In this document: piece by piece, positions 7,619 to 17,092 of the stretch
Layout of the letters: each line of letters opens with the position of its first letter
Position numbering within the stretch: the stretch's first letter is position 1
Source of the DNA: Streptomyces sp. RKAG293
GTDB taxonomy: Bacteria > Actinomycetota > Actinomycetes > Streptomycetales > Streptomycetaceae
NCBI RefSeq assembly: GCF_023701745.1
Contig: NZ_JAJOZB010000001.1
Span: 2,300,501 to 2,364,500, forward strand
Length of the DNA: 64,000 nucleotides
Direction: 5' to 3'
Notes under the pieces: generated by a model
The model's database searches: none
What the model was told of the DNA's origin: nothing
The model's input: only the letters and a program-made list of their open reading frames with translations
Translations under genes and position numbers: made by a program

Positions 7619-9217
7619 TCAGCCCGTCACACCTCGTCCCAGCTCCCAGAACTGGGTCGTGGAGGACGCGTTGAGGGTCCATTCGGTGCCCGTGATGTCA
7701 CTGCGGGCGGCGAGGTACTGCTTGCCCTGCCACAGCGGCAGCATCGGCACATCGCTGGCGATGATGTTCTGCATCTGGGTGAAGTCCGGGAAGGTGGCGC
7801 TGCGCTGCGTCTTCTGCCGGGTGGAGTTGATCAGCTGGCCCTGGATCAGCGGGTTCGCGTACGCCAGCTCCAGGAAGTTGTCCTTGCCGAGGAACGGCGC
7901 GACGTAGTTGTCCGGGTCCGGGAAGTCGGGGAACCAGCCCATCCCGTACACCTGGTACTGGTGCTTGCGCCCGGCGTCGGTGTACGTGTGCCAGTCGGCC
8001 ACCGGCTGCAGCTTGATCTTGAACAGCCCGCTGGCGTCCAGCTGCTTCTTGAGCAGCTCGAACTCCTGCTTGGTCGCCTCGCCGTAGTGCTCGGTCGTGT
8101 ACGAGAGCGTCAGCTCGACCGGCGTGGTGATGTTGGCTTCCTTCAGCGTCTTACGTGCCTTCGGCACGCTCGGCTCGCCGTAGGAGTTGTAGAACGAGGT
8201 GGCGTGCGCGGTGATGCCGGCCGGGACCATCGAGTAGAGCGGCTCGGTGGTGCGCTTGTAGACGTCGCGCGTGATGGCCTGCCGGTCCACTATCTGGGCG
8301 AAGGCCTCGCGGACCGCCTTCTGCTTCACGACCGGGTCGGCCGTGTTGAAGACCAGGTAGCGGATCTCGGTGCCGGCCGTCTCGGTCAGCTTGACGTTGC
8401 TGTCGGTGCTGATGTTGAGGCTGTTGAGCTGGTCGGGCGTCATCGTCCGGTTCATGACGTCGATGTCACCGGCCTTGAGCGCCTTCTCCATGTCCGTGGA
8501 GTTCTTGAAGAACTTGAGCTCGATCTTGCTGTTGTTCAGCTTGATCGTGCCCTTGTAGTGCGGGTTCTTCGTGAAGACGGCCGAGTCGCCCTCCTTGAAG
8601 GAGTCCAGCTGGTACGGGCCCGAGCCCACGATGTCGAAGCCGGCGTGCTGCTTCTTCGGGTCGTACACCTCGCTGTCCACGATGGCCGCGGCGGGCGTGG
8701 CCAGCTTGTACGGGAAGGTGGCGTCGGGGTCCTTGAGATGGAAGACGACCGTGGCGTCGTCCGGCGTCTCGACCTTGTCCACGTTGGTCAGAAGGCTGTA
8801 CGGGCCGTTCTCGTCCTTGATCGCGAGCATGCGGTCGATGGAGAACTTCACGTCCTTGGACGTGAGCGCGTGCCCGTTGGAGAACTCCAGACCGTCCCGC
8901 AGCGTGCAGCGGTACTGCTCGCCGAGCCCGTCGGCGAAGTGGCACTCCTTGGCGGCCTCGGGCTCCGGGTCGGTACCGCTGCGGGGGTAGCGCAGCAGGG
9001 TCTGGAACGTGTTGTAGAAGACGTTCCAGGACTGGATGTCGTAGCCCGTGACGGGGTCGAGCGGAGCCGGCGCCTGCGGCGTGATGTGGAACTCGTCGGT
9101 GGTGCCGAAGACGATCGCCTTGCCGTCGTCCCCGCTGCCACTGCCGGATCCACAAGCGGCGAGTACGGGCGTCATCAGACCCACGACCATCGGCAGCGCG
9201 AGCAGCTTGCGATTCAT
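7619..9217 (-). CDS. Peptide ABC transporter substrate-binding lipoprotein (copy 1)
   Basis: The 532-residue family-5 extracellular binding protein (DppA/OppA type) begins with a lipoprotein signal, MNRKLLALPMVVGLMTPVLAAC, with lipobox LAAC. The body shows the family signature DGLEFSNGHALTSKDVKFSIDRML and the C-terminal ASDVPMLPLWQGKQY. It captures oligopeptides outside the membrane for import. It lies 28 bp after a second copy (9246-10847) with the same start (MNRKLL), the same C-terminal end (QFWELGRGVT) and a similar leader, so the two arose by tandem duplication. It is the last gene of the operon. Confidence 0.93.
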   Translation of the reverse strand: MNRKLLALPMVVGLMTPVLAACGSGSGSGDDGKAIVFGTTDEFHITPQAPAPLDPVTGYDIQSWNVFYNTFQTLLRYPRSGTDPEPEAAKECHFADGLGEQYRCTLRDGLEFSNGHALTSKDVKFSIDRMLAIKDENGPYSLLTNVDKVETPDDATVVFHLKDPDATFPYKLATPAAAIVDSEVYDPKKQHAGFDIVGSGPYQLDSFKEGDSAVFTKNPHYKGTIKLNNSKIELKFFKNSTDMEKALKAGDIDVMNRTMTPDQLNSLNISTDSNVKLTETAGTEIRYLVFNTADPVVKQKAVREAFAQIVDRQAITRDVYKRTTEPLYSMVPAGITAHATSFYNSYGEPSVPKARKTLKEANITTPVELTLSYTTEHYGEATKQEFELLKKQLDASGLFKIKLQPVADWHTYTDAGRKHQYQVYGMGWFPDFPDPDNYVAPFLGKDNFLELAYANPLIQGQLINSTRQKTQRSATFPDFTQMQNIIASDVPMLPLWQGKQYLAARSDITGTEWTLNASSTTQFWELGRGVTG

Positions 9218-9245
9218 CCTCGACGTTCTCCCTTGTATGTGCTGA

Positions 9246-10847
9246 TCAACTCGTCACGCCCCGCCCGAGCTCCCAGAACTGGGTGGTGGTGGAGGAGTTG
9301 AGCGCCCATTCCACACCGGTGATGTCACTGCGGGCAGCGATGTACTGCTTGCCCTGCCACAGCGGCAGCATCGGCACGTCCTGGGCGATGATCTTCTGAG
9401 CGGTCTCGAAATCACTGATGGTGGCGCTGCGCTGGGACTGCTGGCGGGTCTGCGGGATCACCTGGCGCTGGATGACATCGCTCTGGTAGGGCAGCTTCAG
9501 GAAGTTGCCCTTGTCGAAGAACGGCGCGATGTAGTTGTCCGGGTCCGGGAAGTCGGGCAGCCAGCTCAGAGCGTAAGCGGCGTACCTGTGCTTCTTCACC
9601 TCGGTGAGGAAGACGTTCCATTCCTCGCTCTTGAGCGTGACGTCGAACAGGCCGCTCGCGTCGAGCTGAGCCTTGATCGCCTCGGCCTCCTCCTTGTTGC
9701 TGGAGCCGGCGAGGTCCTTGCGGTACCAGTAGTCGAACGCGACCTTGTGGTCGATCCCGGCCGCGTGCAGCAGGGCCTTGGCCTTGCCGGCGTCCGGGTC
9801 GCCGTAGGTCTTGAAGAACGAGTTGGCGTGGCCGGTGATGCCCACCGGGACGGGCGAGTACAGCGGATCGGCGGTCCGCTGGAAGACATCACGGGTCAGT
9901 GCCTGGCGGTCCAGGATCTGGGCGACGGCCTGGCGGACGGCCTTGGGCCGCACCGCCGGGTCCGTGGTGTCGAAGAACAGGTAGCGGGCCTCGGTGCCGG
10001 CCGCTTCGGTGAGCTTGACGTCCTCGCCGTCGCCGGCTTTGAGCAGCCGGTTGATCTGGTCGGGCCGCATGGTGCGGGTGGCGACGTCGACCGTGCCCTT
10101 CTTGAGCTCGGCCTCCATCGTGTCCGCGGACGTGAACATCCGCAGCTCCACCTTGCTGTTGTTCAGCTTCAGCGTGCCCTGGTAGTTCGCGTTTTTGGAG
10201 AAGACGGCCTTGTCGTCCTGCTTGAAGTCGTCCAGCGTGTAAGGACCGGAGCCGACGATCTTGAAGCCGTCGTACGGCTTGTCCGCGGGATAGACCTGGC
10301 TGTCCAGGATCGCGGCGGCGGGCGTGGCCAGTTTGAGCGGGAAGGTGGAGTCCGGCGCCTTGAGACGGAAGACCACCGTGTCCTCGTCGCGCACCTGCAC
10401 GGTCGCGACGCCGGAGATCAGCGACGCGGGACCGTTGTCGCTGTTGATCTTCAGCATGCGGTCGACCGAGAACTTGACGTCCTCGGCCGTCAGCGCGTGA
10501 CCGTTGGAGAAAGTGAGCCCCTTGCGGAGCGTGCACTCGTACACCTGCCCCACCAGGTCGGTGAAACGGCACTTCTCCGCGGCGTCGGGCTCCGGGTTGG
10601 TACCGCTGCGCGGGTAGCGCAGCAGCATCTGGAAGGTGTTGTAGAAGACGTTCCAGGTGGCGCTGTCGTACGACGTCGCCGGATCCAAGGGTGACGGGTT
10701 CTCCTTGGTCAGCTTGATGCTGTCCGTGGTCCCGACGACGATGGGTCTACCGCTTTTGTCACCGCCACTGCCCGATCCGCCGCAACCGGCGAGGGCGGGT
10801 GCGACGACGCCGAGAAGCATCGCCGGCACCAGTAGCTTACGGTTCAT
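9246..10847 (-). CDS. Peptide ABC transporter substrate-binding lipoprotein (copy 2)
   Basis: The 533-residue binding protein has a lipoprotein signal with lipobox LAGC (MNRKLLVPAMLLGVVAPALAGC) and the family motif KGLTFSNGHALTAEDVKFSVDRML. It is a clear paralogue of the downstream protein at 7619-9217 along its whole length. The middle third differs most, which is where ligand contacts lie in this family, so the copies may bind different peptides. About 107 bp separate it from the ATPase gene upstream, enough for its own promoter, but none is obvious. The ribosome-binding site is AAGGGAG. Confidence 0.93.
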   Translation of the reverse strand: MNRKLLVPAMLLGVVAPALAGCGGSGSGGDKSGRPIVVGTTDSIKLTKENPSPLDPATSYDSATWNVFYNTFQMLLRYPRSGTNPEPDAAEKCRFTDLVGQVYECTLRKGLTFSNGHALTAEDVKFSVDRMLKINSDNGPASLISGVATVQVRDEDTVVFRLKAPDSTFPLKLATPAAAILDSQVYPADKPYDGFKIVGSGPYTLDDFKQDDKAVFSKNANYQGTLKLNNSKVELRMFTSADTMEAELKKGTVDVATRTMRPDQINRLLKAGDGEDVKLTEAAGTEARYLFFDTTDPAVRPKAVRQAVAQILDRQALTRDVFQRTADPLYSPVPVGITGHANSFFKTYGDPDAGKAKALLHAAGIDHKVAFDYWYRKDLAGSSNKEEAEAIKAQLDASGLFDVTLKSEEWNVFLTEVKKHRYAAYALSWLPDFPDPDNYIAPFFDKGNFLKLPYQSDVIQRQVIPQTRQQSQRSATISDFETAQKIIAQDVPMLPLWQGKQYIAARSDITGVEWALNSSTTTQFWELGRGVTS

Positions 10848-10954
10848 CCTCGTCGTTCTCCCTTTGGTCTTTCCGTGCTCAGTCGATCCTTAGCCGTTCC
10901 CGGGCGGGCGACGCGACACCTGCGCCGCCCGCCACCGTGTAGGTGATGATGCGG

Positions 10955-12295
10955 TTATCCGCCGGAGCCGGGGTACAGGTGGCAGGCCACTTGGACGCCC
11001 GTTTCCGGCAGCAGGTTGAGCCGCGGGTCCTGTGATGGCGAGAACTCCACCACGGCCCGGCCGCCTTCGGCGTGCATGGTGATCACGCCCCGCCAGAAGG
11101 GCTCGCGCGGCTCGGCCGCCGAAGCCTCCTCACGGAGTCGGCGGAGGTATTCCAGCACATCTTCCGCGCTGTGCCCCCTGCCGGGGGTGACTGCGGCGGA
11201 AGTGACCCCGGATTCGGAGAGCGCGTCAAGATCGCCGAAGAGCGCCCTTTCCTTGCCCGCCTCGGCCGGCGGCAGTTCCAGCCAACGGCGTTCCAGCAGG
11301 CCACGCAGGTCGCGGGCCTCCCAGCCGCAGCCGGCCAGCGCGACCGGGCAGCGGGGGTGGAAGGAACAACCGAGCGGCGGCTTGGCCGCATCCGGAATCT
11401 CACCGCGCAGCAGCTCGCGCTCGACGGCGAGCGTCGGGTCGGGCTCGGGGATCGCCGCCAGCAGCGCCTTCGTGTACGGGTGCTTGGGGTCGGCGAAGAC
11501 CTCCGCGGTGGGCCCGTACTCGACGATCCGGCCGAGGTACATGATCGCGATGGTGTCGCAGAAGAACTTCGCGCTGGCCAGATCGTGCGTCACATAGACG
11601 TACGTCAGGTCCAGGTCCCGCTTGAGGTCCAGCATCAGCTGCAGGATCTTGGCGCGGACACTCATGTCGAGCATGGAGATCGGCTCGTCGGCGACGAGGA
11701 GCTCCGGCTCGGCGATGATCGCGCGGGCCAGCACGGCCCGCTGCTTCTGCCCGCCGGACAGGTCGCCGGGGAACTTCGTCAGGTACCGCTCGGGAGGGGT
11801 CAGGCCGACCCGCTCCAGGGCGTCGGTGACCTTGGCGTCGTACTCGGCGTCGCTGCTCACCAGGTTGTGGATGCGCAGCGGGTGGCCGACGGCGGTGCGG
11901 ATGTCCATCGCCGGGTTGAGCGAGGCGTGCGGGTCCTGGAAGACCATCTGCAGCTTGCGGCGCAGCGGCCGCATCTTGCGCTCGCCGAACTCGGTGATGT
12001 CCTCGCCCCGGTAGCGGATGGTGCCGCCGGTGGCCCGGTTCATGCCCAGCAGGGTCCGGCCGAGGGTGGTCTTGCCCGAGCCGGACTCACCGACCAGGCC
12101 GAGCACCTCGCCCTTGCGCAGCTTCAGGTTCACCCCGTCGACGGCCTTGACCGCGCCCGCCGCCTTGCCGGCGAGCCGGCCGAAGACGTTGCCCCGCATG
12201 CCGAAGTGGACCTCGAGGTCCTCCATCTCGACGAGCGTCTCGCGGTCGTCGAGAGCTACGACACCGCTCGCTTCTGTATCAGGCTTCGTCAGCAA
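10955..12295 (-). CDS. Oligopeptide ABC transporter ATP-binding protein, OppF/DppF type
   Basis: The 446-residue ATPase has Walker A GESGSGKTTLG, signature LSGGQKQRAVLARA, Walker B LLVADEPISMLD and the peptide-transporter tail motif GCSFHPRCPVALAGC. The start is a TTG at 12295 with AAGGAG upstream; it overlaps the end of the partner ATPase gene by 17 bp, so the two are probably translationally coupled. About 100 residues after the Cys motif (from about 345) form an unusual extension with no family counterpart I recognise, ending VQVACHLYPGSGG. Confidence 0.92.
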   Translation of the reverse strand: MLTKPDTEASGVVALDDRETLVEMEDLEVHFGMRGNVFGRLAGKAAGAVKAVDGVNLKLRKGEVLGLVGESGSGKTTLGRTLLGMNRATGGTIRYRGEDITEFGERKMRPLRRKLQMVFQDPHASLNPAMDIRTAVGHPLRIHNLVSSDAEYDAKVTDALERVGLTPPERYLTKFPGDLSGGQKQRAVLARAIIAEPELLVADEPISMLDMSVRAKILQLMLDLKRDLDLTYVYVTHDLASAKFFCDTIAIMYLGRIVEYGPTAEVFADPKHPYTKALLAAIPEPDPTLAVERELLRGEIPDAAKPPLGCSFHPRCPVALAGCGWEARDLRGLLERRWLELPPAEAGKERALFGDLDALSESGVTSAAVTPGRGHSAEDVLEYLRRLREEASAAEPREPFWRGVITMHAEGGRAVVEFSPSQDPRLNLLPETGVQVACHLYPGSGG

Positions 12296-13340
12296 CGCTG
12301 ATCTCCTTCACGGCGGCGAGCGGCTCGCGCCCACCCGTTCCCAACTCGTCGGCCATCGAGGGGTCGACCTCGATCGCCTGCTGCCAGCAGACGCTGTGCA
12401 CGCCGGACGGCAGTACCACCTCGGGCGGCTCCACCTTCGCGCATCCCTGCATCGCCACCGGGCAGCGCGGGCTGAACCGGCAGCCCTCCGGGGGGTGCAC
12501 CAGGTCCGGGGGGCTACCCGGGATGAAGTGCAGTCCGGTGGTGGAGAGCGAGATCGTGGAGCGGAGCAGCTCCTTGGTGTACGGGTGCTGCGGGTTCGCG
12601 AACACTTCGCGGGCATCGCCCTGTTCGACGATGTGGCCCGCGTACATCACCGCGACCCGGTCACACGCTTCGGCGACGATACCGAGATTGTGGGTGATCA
12701 GCACAAGGGATGTGTCGAAGTTCTTGCGCAGATCGGCCAGGATTTTAATGATCTGTGCCTCGACGAGGACATCGAGCGCCGTCGTGGGCTCGTCCGCGAC
12801 GATGAACGCCGGGCGCAGCACGAGGGCGAGCGCGATCATGATGCGCTGGCGCATACCGCCCGAGAACTCGTGGGGGTAGCTCTCGTACCGGCTGGCCGGG
12901 ATGCCCATCCCGCGCAGCGCCTCGATGGCGCGCTCGCGCAGCTCCTTCTTCGAGAGGTCCTTGTGGTGCGTGTGCAGGGCCTCCTCGAAGTGCTGGGAGA
13001 TCCGCATCAGCGGGTTCAGCCGGGTCATCGGCTCCTGGAAGATCAGCCCGAGGTCCGGGCCGCGGAGCTTCTGCAGCTCCTTGGCGGGCAGGCCGACCAG
13101 ATTGCGGCCCTTGCCCCCCTTGCTGTTCAGGATCACTTCACCGTCGACGGAGGCGACGGTGGGCGCCAGGCCCAGCACACCGCGGCCGAGGGTGGACTTG
13201 CCACAGCCGGACTCGCCGACCAGGCCGAGCGTCTCGCCGGGGCGTACGTCGAAGCTGACGCCGTCGACGGCGCGGACCGGTCCGCGTTCGGTGCCGTACC
13301 AGACGCGCAGGTCGCGTACGGAAAGGACAGGTTCGGTCAT
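12279..13340 (-). CDS. Oligopeptide ABC transporter ATP-binding protein, OppD/DppD type
   Basis: The 353-residue ATPase has Walker A GESGCGKSTLG, signature FSGGMRQRIMIALAL, Walker B FIVADEPTTALD and the C-terminal Cys motif GCRFSPRCPVAMQGC, which binds a 4Fe-4S cluster in peptide transporters. It pairs with the OppF-type protein to power the permeases. The start codon overlaps the stop of the permease gene upstream (ATGA), and GGGGAGG is the ribosome-binding site, so the genes are translated as a block. Confidence 0.94.
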   Translation of the reverse strand: MTEPVLSVRDLRVWYGTERGPVRAVDGVSFDVRPGETLGLVGESGCGKSTLGRGVLGLAPTVASVDGEVILNSKGGKGRNLVGLPAKELQKLRGPDLGLIFQEPMTRLNPLMRISQHFEEALHTHHKDLSKKELRERAIEALRGMGIPASRYESYPHEFSGGMRQRIMIALALVLRPAFIVADEPTTALDVLVEAQIIKILADLRKNFDTSLVLITHNLGIVAEACDRVAVMYAGHIVEQGDAREVFANPQHPYTKELLRSTISLSTTGLHFIPGSPPDLVHPPEGCRFSPRCPVAMQGCAKVEPPEVVLPSGVHSVCWQQAIEVDPSMADELGTGGREPLAAVKEISVADEA

Positions 13341-14449
13341 TTCGCGGCCTCCCCTTCTTCTGCGGTTGCTGCGGTTGCTGCGGGCTCCGCGCTTTCTGCG
13401 GGCTCGGCGGTCTTCGCGATGACTGCGGTCTCCGCGGTGACGACGCGGCGGCGGCTGAGCGCCGGCAGTGCCACCTTGGTGATGCGGCGGCGGCGCATGG
13501 TCGGGTTGAGGACGTCGTTGAGGCCCTCACCGAGCAGCGTGAAGCCGAGGATGGCGATCACCATGGCGATGCTCGGGTAGAGGCAGGTCCACCACATGCC
13601 GGCGTTGACGTCGCTGATCGCGCGGTCGAGGTCGTAGCCCCACTCGGCGGCGTCGGTGGGCTGGATGCCGAGGCCCAGGAAGCCCAGGCCGGCCAGCGTG
13701 CCGATGGCGTCGGCGGCGTTCATCGTGCCGATGACGGGCACCGACTGGATGACGTTGCCGAACAGGTACTTGCGGATCACCACGGACGGCTTGGCGCCCA
13801 TCGCGCGGGCCGCCTCCACGAAGGTGGCCTCACGGGCGGAGAGCGCCGAGGCGCGGACCACCCGGAAGTACTGCGGGATGTAGACCACGGTGATCGACAG
13901 CGCGGCGGTCACCACGCCTCCGCCGGTGATGCTGGCGAAGACGAAGCCGGCCACGATGGCGAGCAGCAGGTACGGGAACGCGAAGAGCGCGTCCATCACC
14001 AGCACCAGGATGCGGTCCAGCCAGCCGCCGAAGTAACCCGCCAGGAGGCCCAGGAGGACCCCCAGGATGAGCGAGAAGACGACGGCGAGGACCATCACCT
14101 CCAGCGCGGTGCGGGCGCCGTAGACGGTCCTGGAGACCACGTCCAGGCTCTGCACGGTGGTGCCGAACCAGTGGTCGCCGTCCGGCGCGCCCTGCTTCGG
14201 GAAGGTCTTGCCACCGGACTGGTACGTGTCGAAGTCGTACGGGGCGATCAGCGGGGCGAAGATCGCGGTCAGCACGAAGAGCAGCGAGAGGATCGCGCCG
14301 GTCCACAGCATGAACTTGGGCACGCCGTGGGCCTGCCGGACGGCGATCACGATGCGCCGCAGACCGCCGAAGCGGACGGACTTTCCGGGACCCGGGGCCT
14401 TGGGGGTTATCTCCGGGTCGAGCGGAACGGGGAGTGTCGTCTGGGCCAT
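13337..14449 (-). CDS. Peptide ABC transporter permease, DppC/OppC type
   Basis: The 370-residue inner-membrane permease has an N-terminal cytoplasmic segment, a first membrane helix at about 45-65, an extracytoplasmic loop, then five further helices. The EAA loop reads EAARAMGAKPSVVIRKYLFGNV. A C-terminal Ala/Glu-rich tail of about 35 residues (AETAVIAKTAEPAESAEPAATAATAEEGEAAK) is made of low-complexity repeats and is probably a lineage oddity. The start overlaps the stop of the DppB-type gene by one base. Confidence 0.93.
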   Translation of the reverse strand: MAQTTLPVPLDPEITPKAPGPGKSVRFGGLRRIVIAVRQAHGVPKFMLWTGAILSLLFVLTAIFAPLIAPYDFDTYQSGGKTFPKQGAPDGDHWFGTTVQSLDVVSRTVYGARTALEVMVLAVVFSLILGVLLGLLAGYFGGWLDRILVLVMDALFAFPYLLLAIVAGFVFASITGGGVVTAALSITVVYIPQYFRVVRASALSAREATFVEAARAMGAKPSVVIRKYLFGNVIQSVPVIGTMNAADAIGTLAGLGFLGLGIQPTDAAEWGYDLDRAISDVNAGMWWTCLYPSIAMVIAILGFTLLGEGLNDVLNPTMRRRRITKVALPALSRRRVVTAETAVIAKTAEPAESAEPAATAATAEEGEAAK

Positions 14450-15459
14450 CAGTACCGCACCCTCGGGTCGATCAGCGCGTTGATGAAGTCGATCAGCATG
14501 CTGATCACGACGACGACGAGGGCGAAGACGGTGACGATGCCCTGGACGGCGACGTAGTCGCGCTGGTTGATGTAGTCGATGAGCTGGCGACCGATACCGG
14601 GCCAGGTGAAGATTCGCTCGGTGAGCACCGCACCGCTGAGCAGCATCGCGACCTGGAGGCCGAGGACCGTGATCACCGGGACCATCGCGTTGCGGAAGGC
14701 GTGCCGTCCGACGACAGCGGTCTCCTTCACACCGCGGGCCCGGGCCGCCTCGATGTAGTCGCCCTGCAGCGACTGGATGAGGTTGATGCGGATCATGCGG
14801 ATGAAGACACCGACGATCAGCAGACCCAGCGCGATCGAGGGCAGGACCAGGTGGTTGGCGATGTCGCCGACCGCGTCCCAGTCACCCACGATCATGGCGT
14901 CCACGATGAGGATGTGGGTCTGCGTCGGCACGTTCAGCTGCACCAGGGGTGAGGCCTGGCCGGACGTGGCGCCGAAGGCGAGCATCAGCATGGGCGCTGC
15001 GACGATGACCGGCACGGCGTAGCTGAGGATGCCGAAGAGCCGGCCCGCCACGTCGATCGTGCTGTCCCGCAGCCGGCCCGCGAGCAGGCCCACCGGGATG
15101 CCGATGACGCTCGCGAAGACCAGAGCGCCGAAGGTCAGGGTGAGGGTGGCGCCGCCGTTCTCGATGATGATGTCCCGCACCTGGCGGTGGTCGGAGAACG
15201 TGGTGCCGAAGTTCAGGGTGACGACGGACTTCAGGTAGTCCCAGAACTGCTGGTACATCGGGGCGTCGAAGCCCGCGGCATGCCGTCTCGCCGCGAGTTC
15301 CGCCGCGTTGAGCTTGCCGCCCTGGGAGGCCGAGATGGGGTCACCGGGAGCCACCCGCATCAGGACGAAGACCAGGACCAGCAGGATGAGAACCATGGGG
15401 ATTGCGAGCGCGATCCTGGTGAGGATGTAGCGGCGCAGCGACCCGGACTGCTTACTCAT
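14449..15459 (-). CDS. Peptide ABC transporter permease, DppB/OppB type
   Basis: The 336-residue permease has six predicted membrane helices. A first helix (RYILTRIALAIPMVLILLVLVFVLM) leads into the family's APGDP motif (RVAPGDPIS), and the EAA loop reads EAARARGVKETAVVGRHAFRNAM. It forms the transmembrane channel with the DppC-type partner. It is separated from the upstream binding-protein gene by a strong hairpin that probably lowers its expression relative to the binding protein. Confidence 0.94.
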   Translation of the reverse strand: MSKQSGSLRRYILTRIALAIPMVLILLVLVFVLMRVAPGDPISASQGGKLNAAELAARRHAAGFDAPMYQQFWDYLKSVVTLNFGTTFSDHRQVRDIIIENGGATLTLTFGALVFASVIGIPVGLLAGRLRDSTIDVAGRLFGILSYAVPVIVAAPMLMLAFGATSGQASPLVQLNVPTQTHILIVDAMIVGDWDAVGDIANHLVLPSIALGLLIVGVFIRMIRINLIQSLQGDYIEAARARGVKETAVVGRHAFRNAMVPVITVLGLQVAMLLSGAVLTERIFTWPGIGRQLIDYINQRDYVAVQGIVTVFALVVVVISMLIDFINALIDPRVRY

Positions 15460-15487
15460 GGAGGGGTGTCTTTCTTAGCCGGAGTGG

Positions 15488-15528
15488 CGGCCGGCCCGCG
15501 GGGGAGAGACTCCCCCGCGGGCCGGCCG
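15488..15528 (-). terminator. Intra-operon hairpin between binding-protein and permease genes
   Basis: Bases 15488-15505 pair with 15511-15528: an 18-bp perfect stem with a 5-base loop, starting about 5 bases after the stop of the binding-protein gene. In this position it can act as a partial terminator and as a 3' mRNA stabiliser, giving excess binding protein over permease, a common design in ABC importers. Confidence 0.75.
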
Positions 15529-15532
15529 GCCG

Positions 15533-17092
15533 TCACTTGCCCGTCGAGAGTTCGTAGAAGCGGAACATCGTCGGGTCCAGCGCCTTGTCCACGCCGGTCA
15601 CACCGTCACGCACGACAGCGGTCTGCTTGCCCTGCCAGACCGGGATGATCGGGGCGTCCTCGGCGACGATCTTCTGGATCTCGGCGAAGGCCTCGTTGCG
15701 CACCTTGGGGTCGTTGGAGCCCTGCTCCTTGACCAGCAGCGCCTGGATCGCCGGGTTGTCGTAACCCGTGCCCAGGAACGGCGACTTGCTGAGGAACGGC
15801 GACACGTCGTTGTCGGCGTCCGGCAGGTCAGGGAACCAGCCGATCATGTACGAGGCGTAGCTGCCCGCCTTCTCGTCCTTCTGGTACTGCTGCCACTCGG
15901 TCGAGCTCAACTTGACGTTGAACAGGCCGGAGGCGTCCAGCTGACGCTTGATCGCGGTGGCCTCATCGGCAGCCGCGGCACCGTAGTGGCTCGGCGTCCA
16001 GGTGTAGGACAGCGCGACCGGGGCGGTGATGCCGGCGGCCTTCAGGATGTCGGCGGCCTTGGCCTTGTCCGGAGCGCCGTACTTGTCCTTGAAGGCGTCG
16101 GTGTGACCGTCGATGCCGTTGCCGACCATCGAGTAGAGCGGTGCGACGGTGCCGTTGTAGGCGTCCTTCGCGATGCCCTCGCGGTCGATGATCTGCGCGA
16201 CGGCCTGACGGACCGCCTTCTGGTCCGACGGCTTCACCTTCGCGTGGAAGACGAAGTAGCGCTTCTCGGTGCCCGTGCCCTCGACGACCTTGACGCCCTG
16301 GGTCTTCTTCAGGTCGGCCGTGTCGGTGGGCGACAGGGTACGGAAGGCCGCGTTGACGGTGCCGTCCTTGACGGCCGCCTTCAGCGCGGACGCCTCGGCG
16401 AAGTACTGCAGAACGAACTGGCTGTTCTGCGCCTTGACCGGGCCGCTGTACTTGGCGTTGACCTTGAAGGACGCCTGCTGCTTCGCGGTGTACTTGTCCA
16501 GGGTGTACGGGCCGGAGCCGATCACCTTGGTGCCCGCGAGGAGCTTGTCGGCCGGGAAGGTCTTCTCGTCGACGATCGCACCGGCGTCGGTGGCGAGCAC
16601 CGACGGGAAGGTGGAGTCGGCGCTCTTCAGGTGGAAGATCACCTGGTCCGCACCCTTGGCCTCGGTCGACTCCAGCGTGCCGAAGAGGCTGGACGGCCCG
16701 TTGGGGTCCGCGATCTTCAGCATGCGGTCGAACGAGAACTTGACGCTGGCCGAGGTCAGCTTGTCACCGTTGGAGAACTGAAGACCGGACTGCAGGGTGC
16801 AGGTGTAGGTCTTCGGGTCGGTGAAAGCACACGACTTGGCGGCGTCCGGCTCAGGCTTGGTGCCGCCCGTCGGGAAGCGCATCACCTTCTGGTAAACGCT
16901 GTCGATGACCTCCCAGGAGCCGTAGTCGTACGCTCCTGCGGGGTCGAGTGACGACACGGAGTCGATGGTCCCGACGATCACGGCGCCCTTGCTGCCGGAC
17001 GCCGAATTGTCCTTGTTGCCACCGCACGCGGTCACACCGACGGCCAGGAAGGCCACGGCAGCTGCGGCGACGACACGCTTAGTACGTGACAT
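15533..17092 (-). CDS. Peptide ABC transporter substrate-binding lipoprotein (operon-leading copy)
   Basis: The 519-residue binding protein carries lipobox VTAC (signal MSRTKRVVAAAAVAFLAVGVTAC), the family-5 motif SGLQFSNGDKLTSASVKFSFDRML and the C-terminal EDAPIIPVWQGKQ. It is the first gene of the six-transporter-gene run and more diverged from the two tandem copies at the operon end than those are from each other. The ribosome-binding site is AAGGGG. It is probably the main receptor of the system. Confidence 0.93.
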   Translation of the reverse strand: MSRTKRVVAAAAVAFLAVGVTACGGNKDNSASGSKGAVIVGTIDSVSSLDPAGAYDYGSWEVIDSVYQKVMRFPTGGTKPEPDAAKSCAFTDPKTYTCTLQSGLQFSNGDKLTSASVKFSFDRMLKIADPNGPSSLFGTLESTEAKGADQVIFHLKSADSTFPSVLATDAGAIVDEKTFPADKLLAGTKVIGSGPYTLDKYTAKQQASFKVNAKYSGPVKAQNSQFVLQYFAEASALKAAVKDGTVNAAFRTLSPTDTADLKKTQGVKVVEGTGTEKRYFVFHAKVKPSDQKAVRQAVAQIIDREGIAKDAYNGTVAPLYSMVGNGIDGHTDAFKDKYGAPDKAKAADILKAAGITAPVALSYTWTPSHYGAAAADEATAIKRQLDASGLFNVKLSSTEWQQYQKDEKAGSYASYMIGWFPDLPDADNDVSPFLSKSPFLGTGYDNPAIQALLVKEQGSNDPKVRNEAFAEIQKIVAEDAPIIPVWQGKQTAVVRDGVTGVDKALDPTMFRFYELSTGK

